Origin: Campylobacter concisus
Lineage (GTDB): Bacteria; Campylobacterota; Campylobacteria; Campylobacterales; Campylobacteraceae
Reading direction: 5' to 3'
Length of the DNA stretch: 36,454 nucleotides
Assembly: GCF_002913745.1 (NCBI RefSeq)
Contig: NZ_PPCG01000011.1
Span: 1-36,454, forward strand
Position numbers and translations under genes: made by a program. This document shows, piece by piece, positions 18,146 through 27,745 of the stretch. The notes under the pieces are model-generated. The model saw nothing but the letters and a program-made list of their open reading frames with translations, ran no database searches and was not told the origin of the DNA. How positions within the stretch are numbered: position 1 is the stretch's first letter; each line of letters starts with the position of its first letter.

Positions 18146-19239
18146 CTTATAACCTTTATTTGTTTTAATTTCAATGCCGGCTTTTCTATAAAATTCCAAG
18201 AAACGCAAGCTATCGCGAGCGTCGCGGCTACCACTATGAGATATAGCCATAAAGAGCCGCCAAAGCCCATACTAATTAGAATTTGAACTATCAACATATG
18301 ATAAAGATATGTACTATAAGAGAGGTCGATACTTCTAAGGATCTTTAAATTTGTGTAGGAAAAAGCCATACTAAACATAGCTAGCGCCAAAAGGAAAATT
18401 TGAAATACGGTAGAAAATTCCAAACCTCTTTTATAGTCTCCAAGTCCGATTCCAAACTCTATAGTAGTAAAACAAAATATCAAATAGAACAGAATATAAA
18501 ATAAGCCATAGCTCTCGAGATATTTTTTTATATCCAGCCAATAAAGCCGCATAACCATACCGATGATAAATATCCACAAAAACGGCAAGCATATAAGCTC
18601 GAGAAGCTTATTTAAATTTGAAGCAGAGTAAAAATTTTCATCGGCGATCGCAGGAATTATCATTGATGTAAAAAATAGGAAAACCAACAATAAATTTCTT
18701 ATGATTGCTTTTTTAATACACAAAATAAACGGAAGGAGGATATAAAACGATAACTCGACGCTAAGCGTCCATAAAACGCCGCTTGGATAGGAGCTAAAAA
18801 AGCCGTCGTAATTATATAAAGCATAGTTTTTTATATCGATTATAAAGCCCGCTATACCTGAAGCGGCGGTAATTACATAGAGTACGAAGTATTCCACGTA
18901 TTTTAATACTGAGATATCATTAAAATTTTTACCCACATACATAGCTAGCTCAAGTACTAAAATATTTATAAATAGAGCCGGATATATCCTAAGCGCTCTT
19001 TTTATAAAATACTCTTTTAAATTTCTGCTATTTAAATAACTATCGGTAATTAAAAATCCAGAAACTAGAAAAAATAATGGGACTCCGGGAAATAACCTAA
19101 TAAACTTATCCACGTACCCCCCCCCATAAAAGTGGTATTTTTAGCCATCCTGTTGAGTGCATATATACCACTTGCAAAGCAAAAAGTAATCTAAAAAATT
19201 CAGATGGTTATTTTTATCTATTACCTTTTGACAAATCAT
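18142..19239 (-). pseudogene. Acyltransferase-3 gene, out of frame at a poly-G tract and a poly-T tract
   Basis: The gene should start at the ATG at 19239, which overlaps the wecC stop as ATGA, and run 365 codons to 18142. As it stands the frame from that ATG reads 32 codons and stops at 19141-19143. Two one-base lesions explain this. First, at a T6 run (plus-strand A 19193-19198) a -1 shift or one extra T recovers RLLFALQVVYMHSTGWL, with the catalytic His. Second, a G9 tract (plus-strand C 19117-19125) needs eight or eleven G to read WGGYVDKFIRLFPGVPLFF and continue to the family blocks FLVSGFLITDSYL and RALRIYPALFINI. The two errors cancel in frame but a stop lies between. From GTG at 19113 a 323-aa protein lacking the catalytic His could be made, probably inactive. 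Confidence 0.85.
19117..19125 (-). repeat. G9 homopolymer (coding strand), candidate phase-variation tract
   Basis: Nine consecutive C on the plus strand, read as G9 in the acyltransferase-3 gene. In Campylobacter poly-G runs of eight or more in surface-carbohydrate genes are well-known slippage sites that switch genes on and off. Here lengths of 8 or 11 would join the N-terminal (catalytic His) and membrane parts of the protein; 9 does not. A second lesion upstream must also be repaired before the whole gene is open. Confidence 0.85.
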
Positions 19240-20429
19240 TTAAAAATTCCACAAAAATCTAAAAACTGTTTTTGAATTTTTAGCGCTTTAAATTCTTTAT
19301 GAGCAACTAAAAATACAACTATATCTGCGATATCTATAGCTTTTTTGTAGTTTATTATCTCAAAATCCTTATGAGATTTTATATTTGGCTCAACGGCTAA
19401 AATGTCAAATCCAGCCTGTATTAAGTCTTGTGCAACCAAAACAGCAGGAGACTCTCGAAGATCATCTATATCTGGCTTAAATGCAAGGCCCATGCAAGCT
19501 ATCTTAGGCTTTTTATCACTCTCTAGTTCAAATTTCAAAGCAGCATTTTTTATTTTTTCTACGACCCATTGCATTTTATAGTTGTTTACTTCTCTGGCTG
19601 TTTTTATAAGTTTTGCATCATTGCCACCAGCATGCACAATAAACCATGGATCTACAGCGATACAGTGTCCGCCCACACCGCATCCTGGGCTTAAGATATT
19701 AACACGGGGGTGACGATTTGCTAGTGATATAAGCTCCCAAACGTTAATACCAAATTTGTCACATAGAATACTCAATTCATTTGCAAATGCAATATTTACA
19801 TCACGAAAAGAATTTTCAGTAAGCTTTGCCATTTCAGCAGTTCTTGCATCTGTTTGCAATATCTCACCTTTTACAAACGTTTTATAAAAATCTGCTGTTT
19901 TCCTAGTTGCTTCAAGCGTTAATCCACCTACGATTCTATCATTTTGCACCAATTCATGCAGTATTTTTCCAGGCAAAACTCTCTCTGGACAATGAGCTAT
20001 AAAAATTTCTGAAATATTTACACCACTACCTTTTAAAATTTCACCTATTTTTTCTGTAGTTCCAACAGGAGACGTAGACTCTAAAACTACAATATCACCA
20101 CTTTTAACAAAAGGAGCTATAGATTTGCATGCACTTATTACATAATCTAAATTTGGAACGAAGCCTTCACGAAAAGGTGTAGGAACAGCTACTATAAAAA
20201 CATCTGATTTTGTCGGTCTTATATCAGCTTTTAGTTTTCCATTATCAACTGCTTTTTTTACAAAATCTTCAAGCCCTGGTTCAACAATATGTATCTTTCC
20301 TTGATTGATTGTATCAACTGTACTTTGCACAACATCTACACCATGCACATTGTATCCATTGTTTGCCAAAAGCGCAGCAGTAGGTAATCCAATATACCCT
20401 AATCCTACAACACAAATATCTTTTACCAT
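19236..20429 (-). CDS. wecC: UDP-N-acetyl-D-mannosamine dehydrogenase
   Basis: A 397-aa nucleotide-sugar 6-dehydrogenase. The N-terminal NAD Rossmann motif is VVGLGYIGLPTAALLA (8-23); FIVAVPTPF and VLESTSPVGTTEK follow; the nucleophilic Cys is C256 in SPGCGVGGHCIAVDPWF. The IAVDPWF context and overall pattern are those of WecC (UDP-ManNAc to UDP-ManNAcA) rather than UDP-glucose dehydrogenase (which has a KD after the Cys region). It follows wecB by 12 bases, so the pair converts UDP-GlcNAc to UDP-ManNAcA. Its stop overlaps the start of the broken acyltransferase as ATGA. Confidence 0.94.
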   Translation of the reverse strand: MVKDICVVGLGYIGLPTAALLANNGYNVHGVDVVQSTVDTINQGKIHIVEPGLEDFVKKAVDNGKLKADIRPTKSDVFIVAVPTPFREGFVPNLDYVISACKSIAPFVKSGDIVVLESTSPVGTTEKIGEILKGSGVNISEIFIAHCPERVLPGKILHELVQNDRIVGGLTLEATRKTADFYKTFVKGEILQTDARTAEMAKLTENSFRDVNIAFANELSILCDKFGINVWELISLANRHPRVNILSPGCGVGGHCIAVDPWFIVHAGGNDAKLIKTAREVNNYKMQWVVEKIKNAALKFELESDKKPKIACMGLAFKPDIDDLRESPAVLVAQDLIQAGFDILAVEPNIKSHKDFEIINYKKAIDIADIVVFLVAHKEFKALKIQKQFLDFCGIFK

Positions 20430-20441
20430 TTATTGCTCCAA

Positions 20442-21572
20442 TTACATATTTCTAACAAACTCTACTATTTTAGCACAAGCATTACCATCCCCGTAAGGAT
20501 TATGGGATTGACTCATTTTTTTATAAATTTCAATGCTATCAAGTAATTCTTGTGCGCTACTTACTATCTTTTCTTTATCAGTACCTACAAGTTTAACAGA
20601 GCCTGAAGTAATAGCTTCTGGTCTTTCTGTAGTGTCCCTCATAACCAAAACTGGTTTTCCTAAACTAGGAGCTTCTTCTTGTATGCCACCACTATCAGTA
20701 ATAATAAAATACGATCTATCCATAAGATATACAAACTCATCATACTCTAATGGTGCTATAAGATGCACATTATCAACATTAGATAGTATTTCTTTTACAG
20801 GTTTCTGAACATTTGGGTTAAGATGAACTGGGTATATAATATCTATATTTGGATTATTTTTAGCTAAAATCTTTAAAGCCTCACATATATTAATGAAACC
20901 AAATCCAAAATTTTCTCTTCTATGACCAGTTACCAATACAATCCTTCTATTGTGTTCAGGATTATATTTAAGTTTTAATGACTGTAATATTTTATTCTTA
21001 AAAATTGGATCCTTTTTTATCATGTCCAATAATAAAAACAAAGCGTCAATCACTGTATTCCCAGTTACAACAATATTTTCAGGTTTTTTATTTTCTTTCA
21101 AAAGATTATCTTTTGATAAAGTTGTTGGTGTAAAATGATAATTTGCCAAAACACCCACTAATTGTCTATTTACTTCTTCAGGAAATGGTGAATAAATTTT
21201 CCACGTTCTAAGTCCAGCTTCTACATGGGCGATTTTTATTTGTTTATAAAAAGAGGCCAATGCGCTCATGCTAGCTGTTGTAGTATCTCCATGAACAAAA
21301 ACTATGTCTGGGCAAAAATCATCTAAAACATCTCGCATCTTAAGCAAAATCCGCGATGATAAGTCAAATAAATCCTGATTAGGCTGCATTATATCTAGAT
21401 CATAATCCGGAGATATATTAAATATTTCTAGAACTTGATCTAACATCTTCCTATGCTGAGCAGTAACGCATACTTTAAGACAAAAGTCACTATATTTTTG
21501 AAATTCCTTTATTAAAGGAGCCATTTTTATTGCTTCTGGCCTAGTGCCAAAAACTATAAGAATTTTTTTCAC
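20442..21572 (-). CDS. wecB: UDP-N-acetylglucosamine 2-epimerase, non-hydrolysing
   Basis: A 376-aa cytosolic enzyme interconverting UDP-GlcNAc and UDP-ManNAc. It starts KKILIVFGTRPEAIKMAPLI, the family's N-terminal signature, and has VFVHGDTTTASMSALASFY, AHVEAGLRTW, PEEVNRQL, VTGHRRENFG and ITDSGGIQEEAPSLGKPVLVMRDTTERPE, covering the nucleotide-binding and catalytic acid regions. Length is normal. It overlaps the phosphomannomutase by 4 bases and precedes wecC, its pathway partner. Confidence 0.96.
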   Translation of the reverse strand: MKKILIVFGTRPEAIKMAPLIKEFQKYSDFCLKVCVTAQHRKMLDQVLEIFNISPDYDLDIMQPNQDLFDLSSRILLKMRDVLDDFCPDIVFVHGDTTTASMSALASFYKQIKIAHVEAGLRTWKIYSPFPEEVNRQLVGVLANYHFTPTTLSKDNLLKENKKPENIVVTGNTVIDALFLLLDMIKKDPIFKNKILQSLKLKYNPEHNRRIVLVTGHRRENFGFGFINICEALKILAKNNPNIDIIYPVHLNPNVQKPVKEILSNVDNVHLIAPLEYDEFVYLMDRSYFIITDSGGIQEEAPSLGKPVLVMRDTTERPEAITSGSVKLVGTDKEKIVSSAQELLDSIEIYKKMSQSHNPYGDGNACAKIVEFVRNM

Positions 21573-22936
21573 ATTAAACCTTTCAGTAGATTTGTCACTT
21601 TTTGCTCGATCTCTTCTAAGAATTCCTTGCTCTTAGCTTCAAATCTAGTGACGATAACTGGTGTTGTATTTGACGCACGCACCAACGCCCAGCCATTTTC
21701 AAACTGAATCCTAATGCCATCAATGTCAATGATATTTTTTATCTTTGGCAGGTCACAACCCTCGTTTTTCACGCACTCTTTTAGCTTGGCAACTATCTTA
21801 AATTTAGCCTCGTCAGTCGTCTTTATCTTGATCTCATCGGTGCTAAAGACAAGCGGCATCTTATCAAGCTCGCCGTCAAGATCAAAGCCTTTATGCACTA
21901 GCTCGATCACCCTCATCATCGCATAAAGCGCATCGTCAAAGCCAAAGTATCGTTCTTTAAAGAAGATATGACCGCTCACCTCTGCTGCAAGATCTACGTT
22001 TAGCTCTTTCATCATCTTTTTTATATTGCTATGCCCAGTCTTGCCCATGAAAACTTCGCCGATCTTGGCGATCTCATCATACATATTTTGTGAGCATTTT
22101 ACCTCGCCAAGTACCTTTGGATGTTTCATATTTAACGCGTAAAGATAGGCTAGTTCGTCGCCTTTTATATCCCTTTTTGGCGTTATAACCGCGATCCTGT
22201 CGCCATCTCCGTCAAAGCCAAATCCAAGGTCAAATTCCTTCTTCTCAATGAGCGAAAATAGCTCTTTTAAATTCTCTTTTTCGCTTGGGTCTGGGTGGTG
22301 GTTTGGGAAATTTCCGTCTGGATCTTCATATAAAATTTTTGCATTTAGCCCAAGCGCCTTGACGATGGGCACCAAACTCACGCCAACAGCACCATTTGCG
22401 CAGTCGATAACAAAAGGCTTTTTGAAATTTTTAAGTTCGCTAAATTCTTTTACAAAAAACTCAACATATTTTTCTAAGATGTTAAATTTCTCACAGCTCT
22501 CATCATCTGCGATCTGCTCACCAGAGGCGATTATCTCGTTTACCTTGTCTTTTAAAATTTGCAGATCTTTGCCAAAAAAACTATCTTTTTTGATAGTAAT
22601 CTTAAAGCCGTTATAATCTTTTGGGTTGTGAGAGCCTGTGATCATGATGTTTGCGTCAAAATAATCAGCATAAACGCTAAAGTAGCCAACAGGAGTTGGT
22701 AGCAAGCCGATGTTATAAATTTTAAAGCCACCAGCCTTATTTAGGCCACTTAGCAGATATCTAAAAAGCGTGCTAGCACTAAGCCTTGCGTCAAAACCAA
22801 CGCTTAAAGTTTTTAAGCCAAATTCGTTAAATTTCTTGCCTAAAGCGAGCCCTATAGCCTTGACGCTATCTTCTGTCAAGTCCTTTTCATAAACGCCGCG
22901 GATGTCGTATTCTCTAAAAATTTCATCATATTTCAT
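21569..22936 (-). CDS. manB: Phosphomannomutase / phosphoglucomutase
   Basis: A 455-aa alpha-D-phosphohexomutase of the AlgC/ManB type. The phosphoserine loop is ITGSHNPKDYNGFK (S102), the magnesium loop is GFDGDGDR (Asp 242, 244, 246), the sugar-binding loop is AEVSGHIFF, and the C-terminal phosphate-binding loop is ALVRASNTTPVI. It makes Man-1-P (and probably Glc-1-P) for ManC at the far end of the operon. It is the first gene of the long minus-strand operon; about 150 bases upstream lies the groEL terminator, so the operon promoter should be in that gap. The start ATG is preceded by TAGAGAT, a weak ribosome site. Confidence 0.94.
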   Translation of the reverse strand: MKYDEIFREYDIRGVYEKDLTEDSVKAIGLALGKKFNEFGLKTLSVGFDARLSASTLFRYLLSGLNKAGGFKIYNIGLLPTPVGYFSVYADYFDANIMITGSHNPKDYNGFKITIKKDSFFGKDLQILKDKVNEIIASGEQIADDESCEKFNILEKYVEFFVKEFSELKNFKKPFVIDCANGAVGVSLVPIVKALGLNAKILYEDPDGNFPNHHPDPSEKENLKELFSLIEKKEFDLGFGFDGDGDRIAVITPKRDIKGDELAYLYALNMKHPKVLGEVKCSQNMYDEIAKIGEVFMGKTGHSNIKKMMKELNVDLAAEVSGHIFFKERYFGFDDALYAMMRVIELVHKGFDLDGELDKMPLVFSTDEIKIKTTDEAKFKIVAKLKECVKNEGCDLPKIKNIIDIDGIRIQFENGWALVRASNTTPVIVTRFEAKSKEFLEEIEQKVTNLLKGLM

Positions 22937-23084
22937 AAATAAATCTCTATTTATAAATTTTTAATTATCTATATAATTTTATATACCAATTTTAGAACTA
23001 GGATTTTACTTTAACAAACATTAAATAAAAATAAATATTGTAAATCAAAGAAGTAGAGAGATGTAGCAAATCGTAAGTTTAGAT
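22937..23084 (-). promoter_or_regulatory. Gap upstream of the polysaccharide operon, probable promoter region
   Basis: This very AT-rich stretch lies between the groEL terminator and manB. Because every downstream gene overlaps or nearly touches the next, the operon's main promoter most likely lies here. On the minus strand there are several TATA-rich words (TATATAAAAT, TATATAGATAAT) that could serve as a -10, with no convincing -35, as is common for sigma70 promoters in Campylobacter. No single start can be chosen by eye. Confidence 0.35.
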
Positions 23085-23115
23085 AAAAATTCGAGCTAGA
23101 AAGCTCTAGCTCGAA
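23085..23115 (-). terminator. groEL rho-independent terminator
   Basis: Perfect 11-bp inverted repeat TTCGAGCTAGA / TCTAGCTCGAA (23090-23100 and 23105-23115) with a 4-base loop. On the minus strand it is followed by TTTTTATC, an intrinsic terminator located just past the groEL stop codon. It separates the heat-shock operon from the polysaccharide operon. Confidence 0.85.
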
Positions 23116-23123
23116 AAGGGCTG

Positions 23124-24770
<1,647 letters not shown>

Positions 24771-24775
24771 TTAAA

Positions 24776-25036
24776 TTATTTAATCACGCCTAAAATGTCG
24801 TCGATGTTTAAAACAAGATATGTTTTATCATCTAAATTTACCTCAGTGCCAGCGTATTTAGCAAATACTACTTTTTCGCCAACTTTTACGCCCTCAGCTT
24901 CAGCGCCAACTGCTTTTACCTCACCGCTTAAAGGTTTTTCTTTTGCGTTATCAGGTATAATTATGCCCGAAGCTGTCGTCTTTGTCTCTTCTACGCGTTC
25001 GACTAGGACACGCTTGCCTAATGGTTGAAAGTTCAT
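24776..25036 (-). CDS. groES: Co-chaperonin GroES (10 kDa)
   Basis: An 86-aa co-chaperonin. It starts [20 protein letters not shown], carries the mobile loop region [16 protein letters not shown] and ends with [14 protein letters not shown], the conserved C-terminal strand. It caps the GroEL ring. The ribosome site AAGGAT lies seven bases before the ATG. It is the first gene of the heat-shock operon. Confidence 0.98.
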   Translation of the reverse strand: MNFQPLGKRVLVERVEETKTTASGIIIPDNAKEKPLSGEVKAVGAEAEGVKVGEKVVFAKYAGTEVNLDDKTYLVLNIDDILGVIK

Positions 25037-25065
25037 TGTTCATCCTTTTAGTTTAATTGTCTTTT

Positions 25066-25092
25066 TTAGCACTCTTTATTTTTGAGTGATGA
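25066..25092 (-). promoter_or_regulatory. CIRCE operator (HrcA binding site)
   Basis: TTAGCACTC, nine bases, then GAGTGATGA. The CIRCE consensus is TTAGCACTC-N9-GAGTGCTAA; the first arm matches exactly and the second in seven of nine positions, with the correct spacer. It lies just downstream of the groES -10 element, where HrcA binding would block transcription until heat shock. HrcA itself is not in the window. Confidence 0.88.
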
Positions 25093-25093
25093 A

Positions 25094-25122
25094 ATGCTAG
25101 CATTTTTTTCTGAAAAAGTCAA
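25094..25122 (-). promoter_or_regulatory. groESL sigma70-type promoter
   Basis: On the minus strand a -35 box TTGACT (25117-25122) and a -10 box TAGCAT (25094-25099) are separated by exactly 17 bases, with TGC directly before the -10 as an extended -10. A recognisable -35 is unusual for Campylobacter promoters. The CIRCE element begins one base downstream of the -10. Confidence 0.8.
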
Positions 25123-25144
25123 TAATTTATAGTGATTTTTATTA

Positions 25145-25173
25145 AAAACTTTAGTCTAAGTGACTAAAGTTTT
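25145..25173. repeat. Perfect 12-bp inverted repeat in the divergent groES/AsmA-like promoter region
   Basis: AAAACTTTAGTC and GACTAAAGTTTT face each other around a 5-base centre. The element lies upstream of the groES promoter and ends where the TATGAT -10 candidate of the plus-strand gene begins. Neither gene ends here, so a terminator role is unlikely; an operator for a dimeric regulator is more plausible. It does not match the HAIR motif of HspR. Confidence 0.6.
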
Positions 25174-25178
25174 ATGAT
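25173..25178 (+). promoter_or_regulatory. Candidate -10 box of the AsmA-like gene
   Basis: TATGAT lies 27 bases before the start codon at 25205, with the ribosome site AAAGGAA (25195-25201 region) between. No -35 is evident. The inverted repeat at 25145-25173 would cover the -35/-10 area. Assigned by motif and position only. Confidence 0.4.
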
Positions 25179-25204
25179 ATGTAAAACTAATATAAAGGAA
25201 TTTT

Positions 25205-27745
25205 ATGAAAAAAGTAGCTTACATAGTTGGCGCGCTTGTGCTCATAGTAGCTTGCATTTTTGGCTTTATCTTTAGCTCTTTTGGCAATAAATTTATAGCC
25301 AGTAAAATAGAAAAAGAGGCGCTAGCTCGTGGTATCGATGTCAAATTTAAAGACTTTAACCTTGGGCTTAGCACCTTAAATTTAGAAGCGACCGTGATGA
25401 ATGCCATAAATTTAAAGGTAAATGGCGATCTATCCTTGCTTGCTCAAAGTATGAACTTAAATACAGATATAAACGCCGACAAGGCAAAGGCTAGCGAGCT
25501 TGGGCTAAAAAAGGATGTCGCACTTAAGGCAAACGTGGCTGGTAAATTTAGCGACTTCAAGCTAACAGCAACTGGCACGGCGCTTGGATCAAATATAAAT
25601 TTAAACGCAAATTTAAAAGACTATCTGCCAAAAGCTCTAAATCTTGACGCTAAAAACATCGAACTTTCTGAGATATCAGCTCTTGCTAAAAAGCCAAATT
25701 TAGCTAGCGGCAAGCTTGATCTAACGAGCAATATGCAAGGAGTTGATGAGAAAAATGAGCCCATCATTAACGCTCAAATTTTAGCTAGCGACGCAGCGAT
25801 AAACAAAGAAATTCTTAAAAATGAATTTGGGCTAAATTTAGCAAAAGATATAAACTTTAAAGGTGGCGTAAATGCTAAATTTGCAAATGAAAAAGTGAGT
25901 GCAAAAACCCTCATCATCGCACCTGAAGCCACTTTAAAAGCAAACGAGACGACTTATGATCTGGCTAGCAAAAATTTAAAGAGCGACTTTTTGCTAAACG
26001 TGCCTGATCTTGCCCTTTTTGGCAAGCTCTTAGGCGAGCAACTAAGCGGTGCAGTGGATGCAAACGGCGAAATTACAATGCAAGAAAATGCCCTTAAAAA
26101 TCTAAAAGCTGAGATAAACGGCCTTGGTGGCAAGATAAATGCAAATTTTGATAGTAAAAATTTAGCCCTAAATGCGGCTAATATCAAGCTAAAAGAGCTT
26201 CTAGCGCTTGCCTTGCAGCCTAGCTACGCAGACGGGCAGATAAATTTAAACGCAAATTTTAGCGGCTTTGACGAGCTAAAAAAGCTTACAGGCGAGGCTA
26301 AATTTGAGATAAAAAACGGCCTTATAAATAATGGTCTTGCAAAGCTTAAAAATGCGGCGAAATTTGAGCTAAAAGGCGGCGCCACCGCAAAAGGTGAGCT
26401 TGTAAATTTTGACGCAAACGTGCTTAGCGACCTTGGCGAGCTAAAGGATGTAAAGGGCGTTTTTGACCTAAAAAACAGCCAAATTTTTAGCAAATTTGCC
26501 CTGCTTATTAGCGACCCTGAGAAATTTAAAGCGGTTAGTGGCTTTGAGGTAGGCTCAAAGATGGCGCTTGCTGGCGATGTGAAAGTCAAAGATAGCAAGA
26601 TAGATGAGCTAAATTTAGGCGGCGATGCCTTTGCTGGCAAGCTAAACGCCACCATAAAAAATGAAAATCTTGATCTTAACCTAAAAGAGGCGCAGCTAGG
26701 AGAGATCTTAGCACTTAGTGGCAACGACAGACTGGTAAATGCCAAGACAAATGTCCAAGCAAAGGGGCGAAATATCTTTAGCAAAAGCCCAAGCGTCGCC
26801 GCAACGATCGCTTTAAATGATGGTAAATTTAACGCCGCAGCGCTTAGCAAAATACTTGATAAAAAATTCCCAGAAAACGAGAAATTTAGCTCAAATTTGA
26901 GCCTAGACTATAAAGGCGACGTAGCAAAATTTAGCGGCGACTTTCTTAGCTCGTTAGCTGATATAAAGGGCATAGATGGCGGTTTTGACGTGGGCAAAAG
27001 CACGCTAAACTTAAAGCTTCAAGCGGTAGTTTCAGAGCTAAATAAGCTTGCATTTTTAGCTGGTCGCGAGCTTCACGGTAAATTTGCAGCCCTCGTAACA
27101 GCAGATGGCAAAGTGGATGATCTAAGCGTAAAAGCTACTTCAGATGATCTATTTAAGGGCAAACTAGAGGCAAACTACAAAGGTGGCGCGCTTGATGCGG
27201 TGCTAAAAAACTTTGAGGTCAAGGGGCTAACGCAGACTTTGGGGCTTGATCATCTTTATGATGGCAACGGAGATGCTAAATTTGACTACGAAACAAAGCA
27301 AAAGCTCGGTAAATTTGACATCTTACTAAAAGAGGGTCACCTGGCCAGCACAAATCTCACAAACAATATAAAAATCTTCACCGGCAAGGATATCACAAAA
27401 GAAATTTACAAAGACGGCAAAATTTACGGCGATATAAAGGGCGATAACGTCATCTTTAACGTAAATTTAAGCTCACCAAAAAGCGACATAAAGGTTGCAA
27501 ACGGCACTTATAATACCGCCACAAAAATGCTTAATGCGCCGCTTGTTTGCAGGCTAGAAAAGACTGACCTAAACGTGCAAATCTCAGGCACGACAGACAA
27601 GCTAAAATACGACGTCAGATCGCAGTATCTCGAAAATAAGGTCAAAAAAGAAATAGGTAGATTTTTAGACAAAAAGCTGGGCAAAGATGATGACGCAAGC
27701 GGCGAAAAACAAAATTTAAAGGGGCTTTTAAAAGGGCTATTTTAG
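25205..27745 (+). CDS. AsmA-like periplasmic envelope protein
   Basis: An 846-aa protein with an N-terminal membrane anchor (about residues 5-27, MKKVAYIVGALVLIVACIFG) and a long periplasmic part made of alternating beta-strand segments rich in Leu, Asn, Lys and Ala. Repeating blocks of the type 'LNLDAKNIELSEI', 'LALNAANIKLKEL' and 'LDLNLKEAQLGEI' are visible, and the C-terminus has GHLASTNLTNNIKIFTGKD and VQISGTTDKLKYD, reminiscent of the AsmA C-terminal region. AsmA/TamB/YhdP relatives form beta-groove bridges that move phospholipids or assist outer-membrane biogenesis. That role here is inferred from architecture. The stop codon abuts the start of the MFS gene, implying co-transcription. 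Confidence 0.7.
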   Translation: MKKVAYIVGALVLIVACIFGFIFSSFGNKFIASKIEKEALARGIDVKFKDFNLGLSTLNLEATVMNAINLKVNGDLSLLAQSMNLNTDINADKAKASELGLKKDVALKANVAGKFSDFKLTATGTALGSNINLNANLKDYLPKALNLDAKNIELSEISALAKKPNLASGKLDLTSNMQGVDEKNEPIINAQILASDAAINKEILKNEFGLNLAKDINFKGGVNAKFANEKVSAKTLIIAPEATLKANETTYDLASKNLKSDFLLNVPDLALFGKLLGEQLSGAVDANGEITMQENALKNLKAEINGLGGKINANFDSKNLALNAANIKLKELLALALQPSYADGQINLNANFSGFDELKKLTGEAKFEIKNGLINNGLAKLKNAAKFELKGGATAKGELVNFDANVLSDLGELKDVKGVFDLKNSQIFSKFALLISDPEKFKAVSGFEVGSKMALAGDVKVKDSKIDELNLGGDAFAGKLNATIKNENLDLNLKEAQLGEILALSGNDRLVNAKTNVQAKGRNIFSKSPSVAATIALNDGKFNAAALSKILDKKFPENEKFSSNLSLDYKGDVAKFSGDFLSSLADIKGIDGGFDVGKSTLNLKLQAVVSELNKLAFLAGRELHGKFAALVTADGKVDDLSVKATSDDLFKGKLEANYKGGALDAVLKNFEVKGLTQTLGLDHLYDGNGDAKFDYETKQKLGKFDILLKEGHLASTNLTNNIKIFTGKDITKEIYKDGKIYGDIKGDNVIFNVNLSSPKSDIKVANGTYNTATKMLNAPLVCRLEKTDLNVQISGTTDKLKYDVRSQYLENKVKKEIGRFLDKKLGKDDDASGEKQNLKGLLKGLF

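Noticed and set aside
18142-19113. Complete 323-aa acyltransferase starting at GTG 19113
   Set aside because: The family's N-terminal block with the catalytic His lies upstream in other frames, and the natural ATG at 19239 is coupled to wecC; the GTG is simply the first possible start after the frameshifts.
25145-25173. Bidirectional terminator
   Set aside because: The flanking genes diverge from this point, so no transcript ends here; listed as an inverted repeat instead.
26224-26850. 208-codon minus-strand frame opposite the AsmA-like gene
   Set aside because: Shadow frame; Phe/Ser/Leu-rich composition mirrors the coding strand and there is no start signal.
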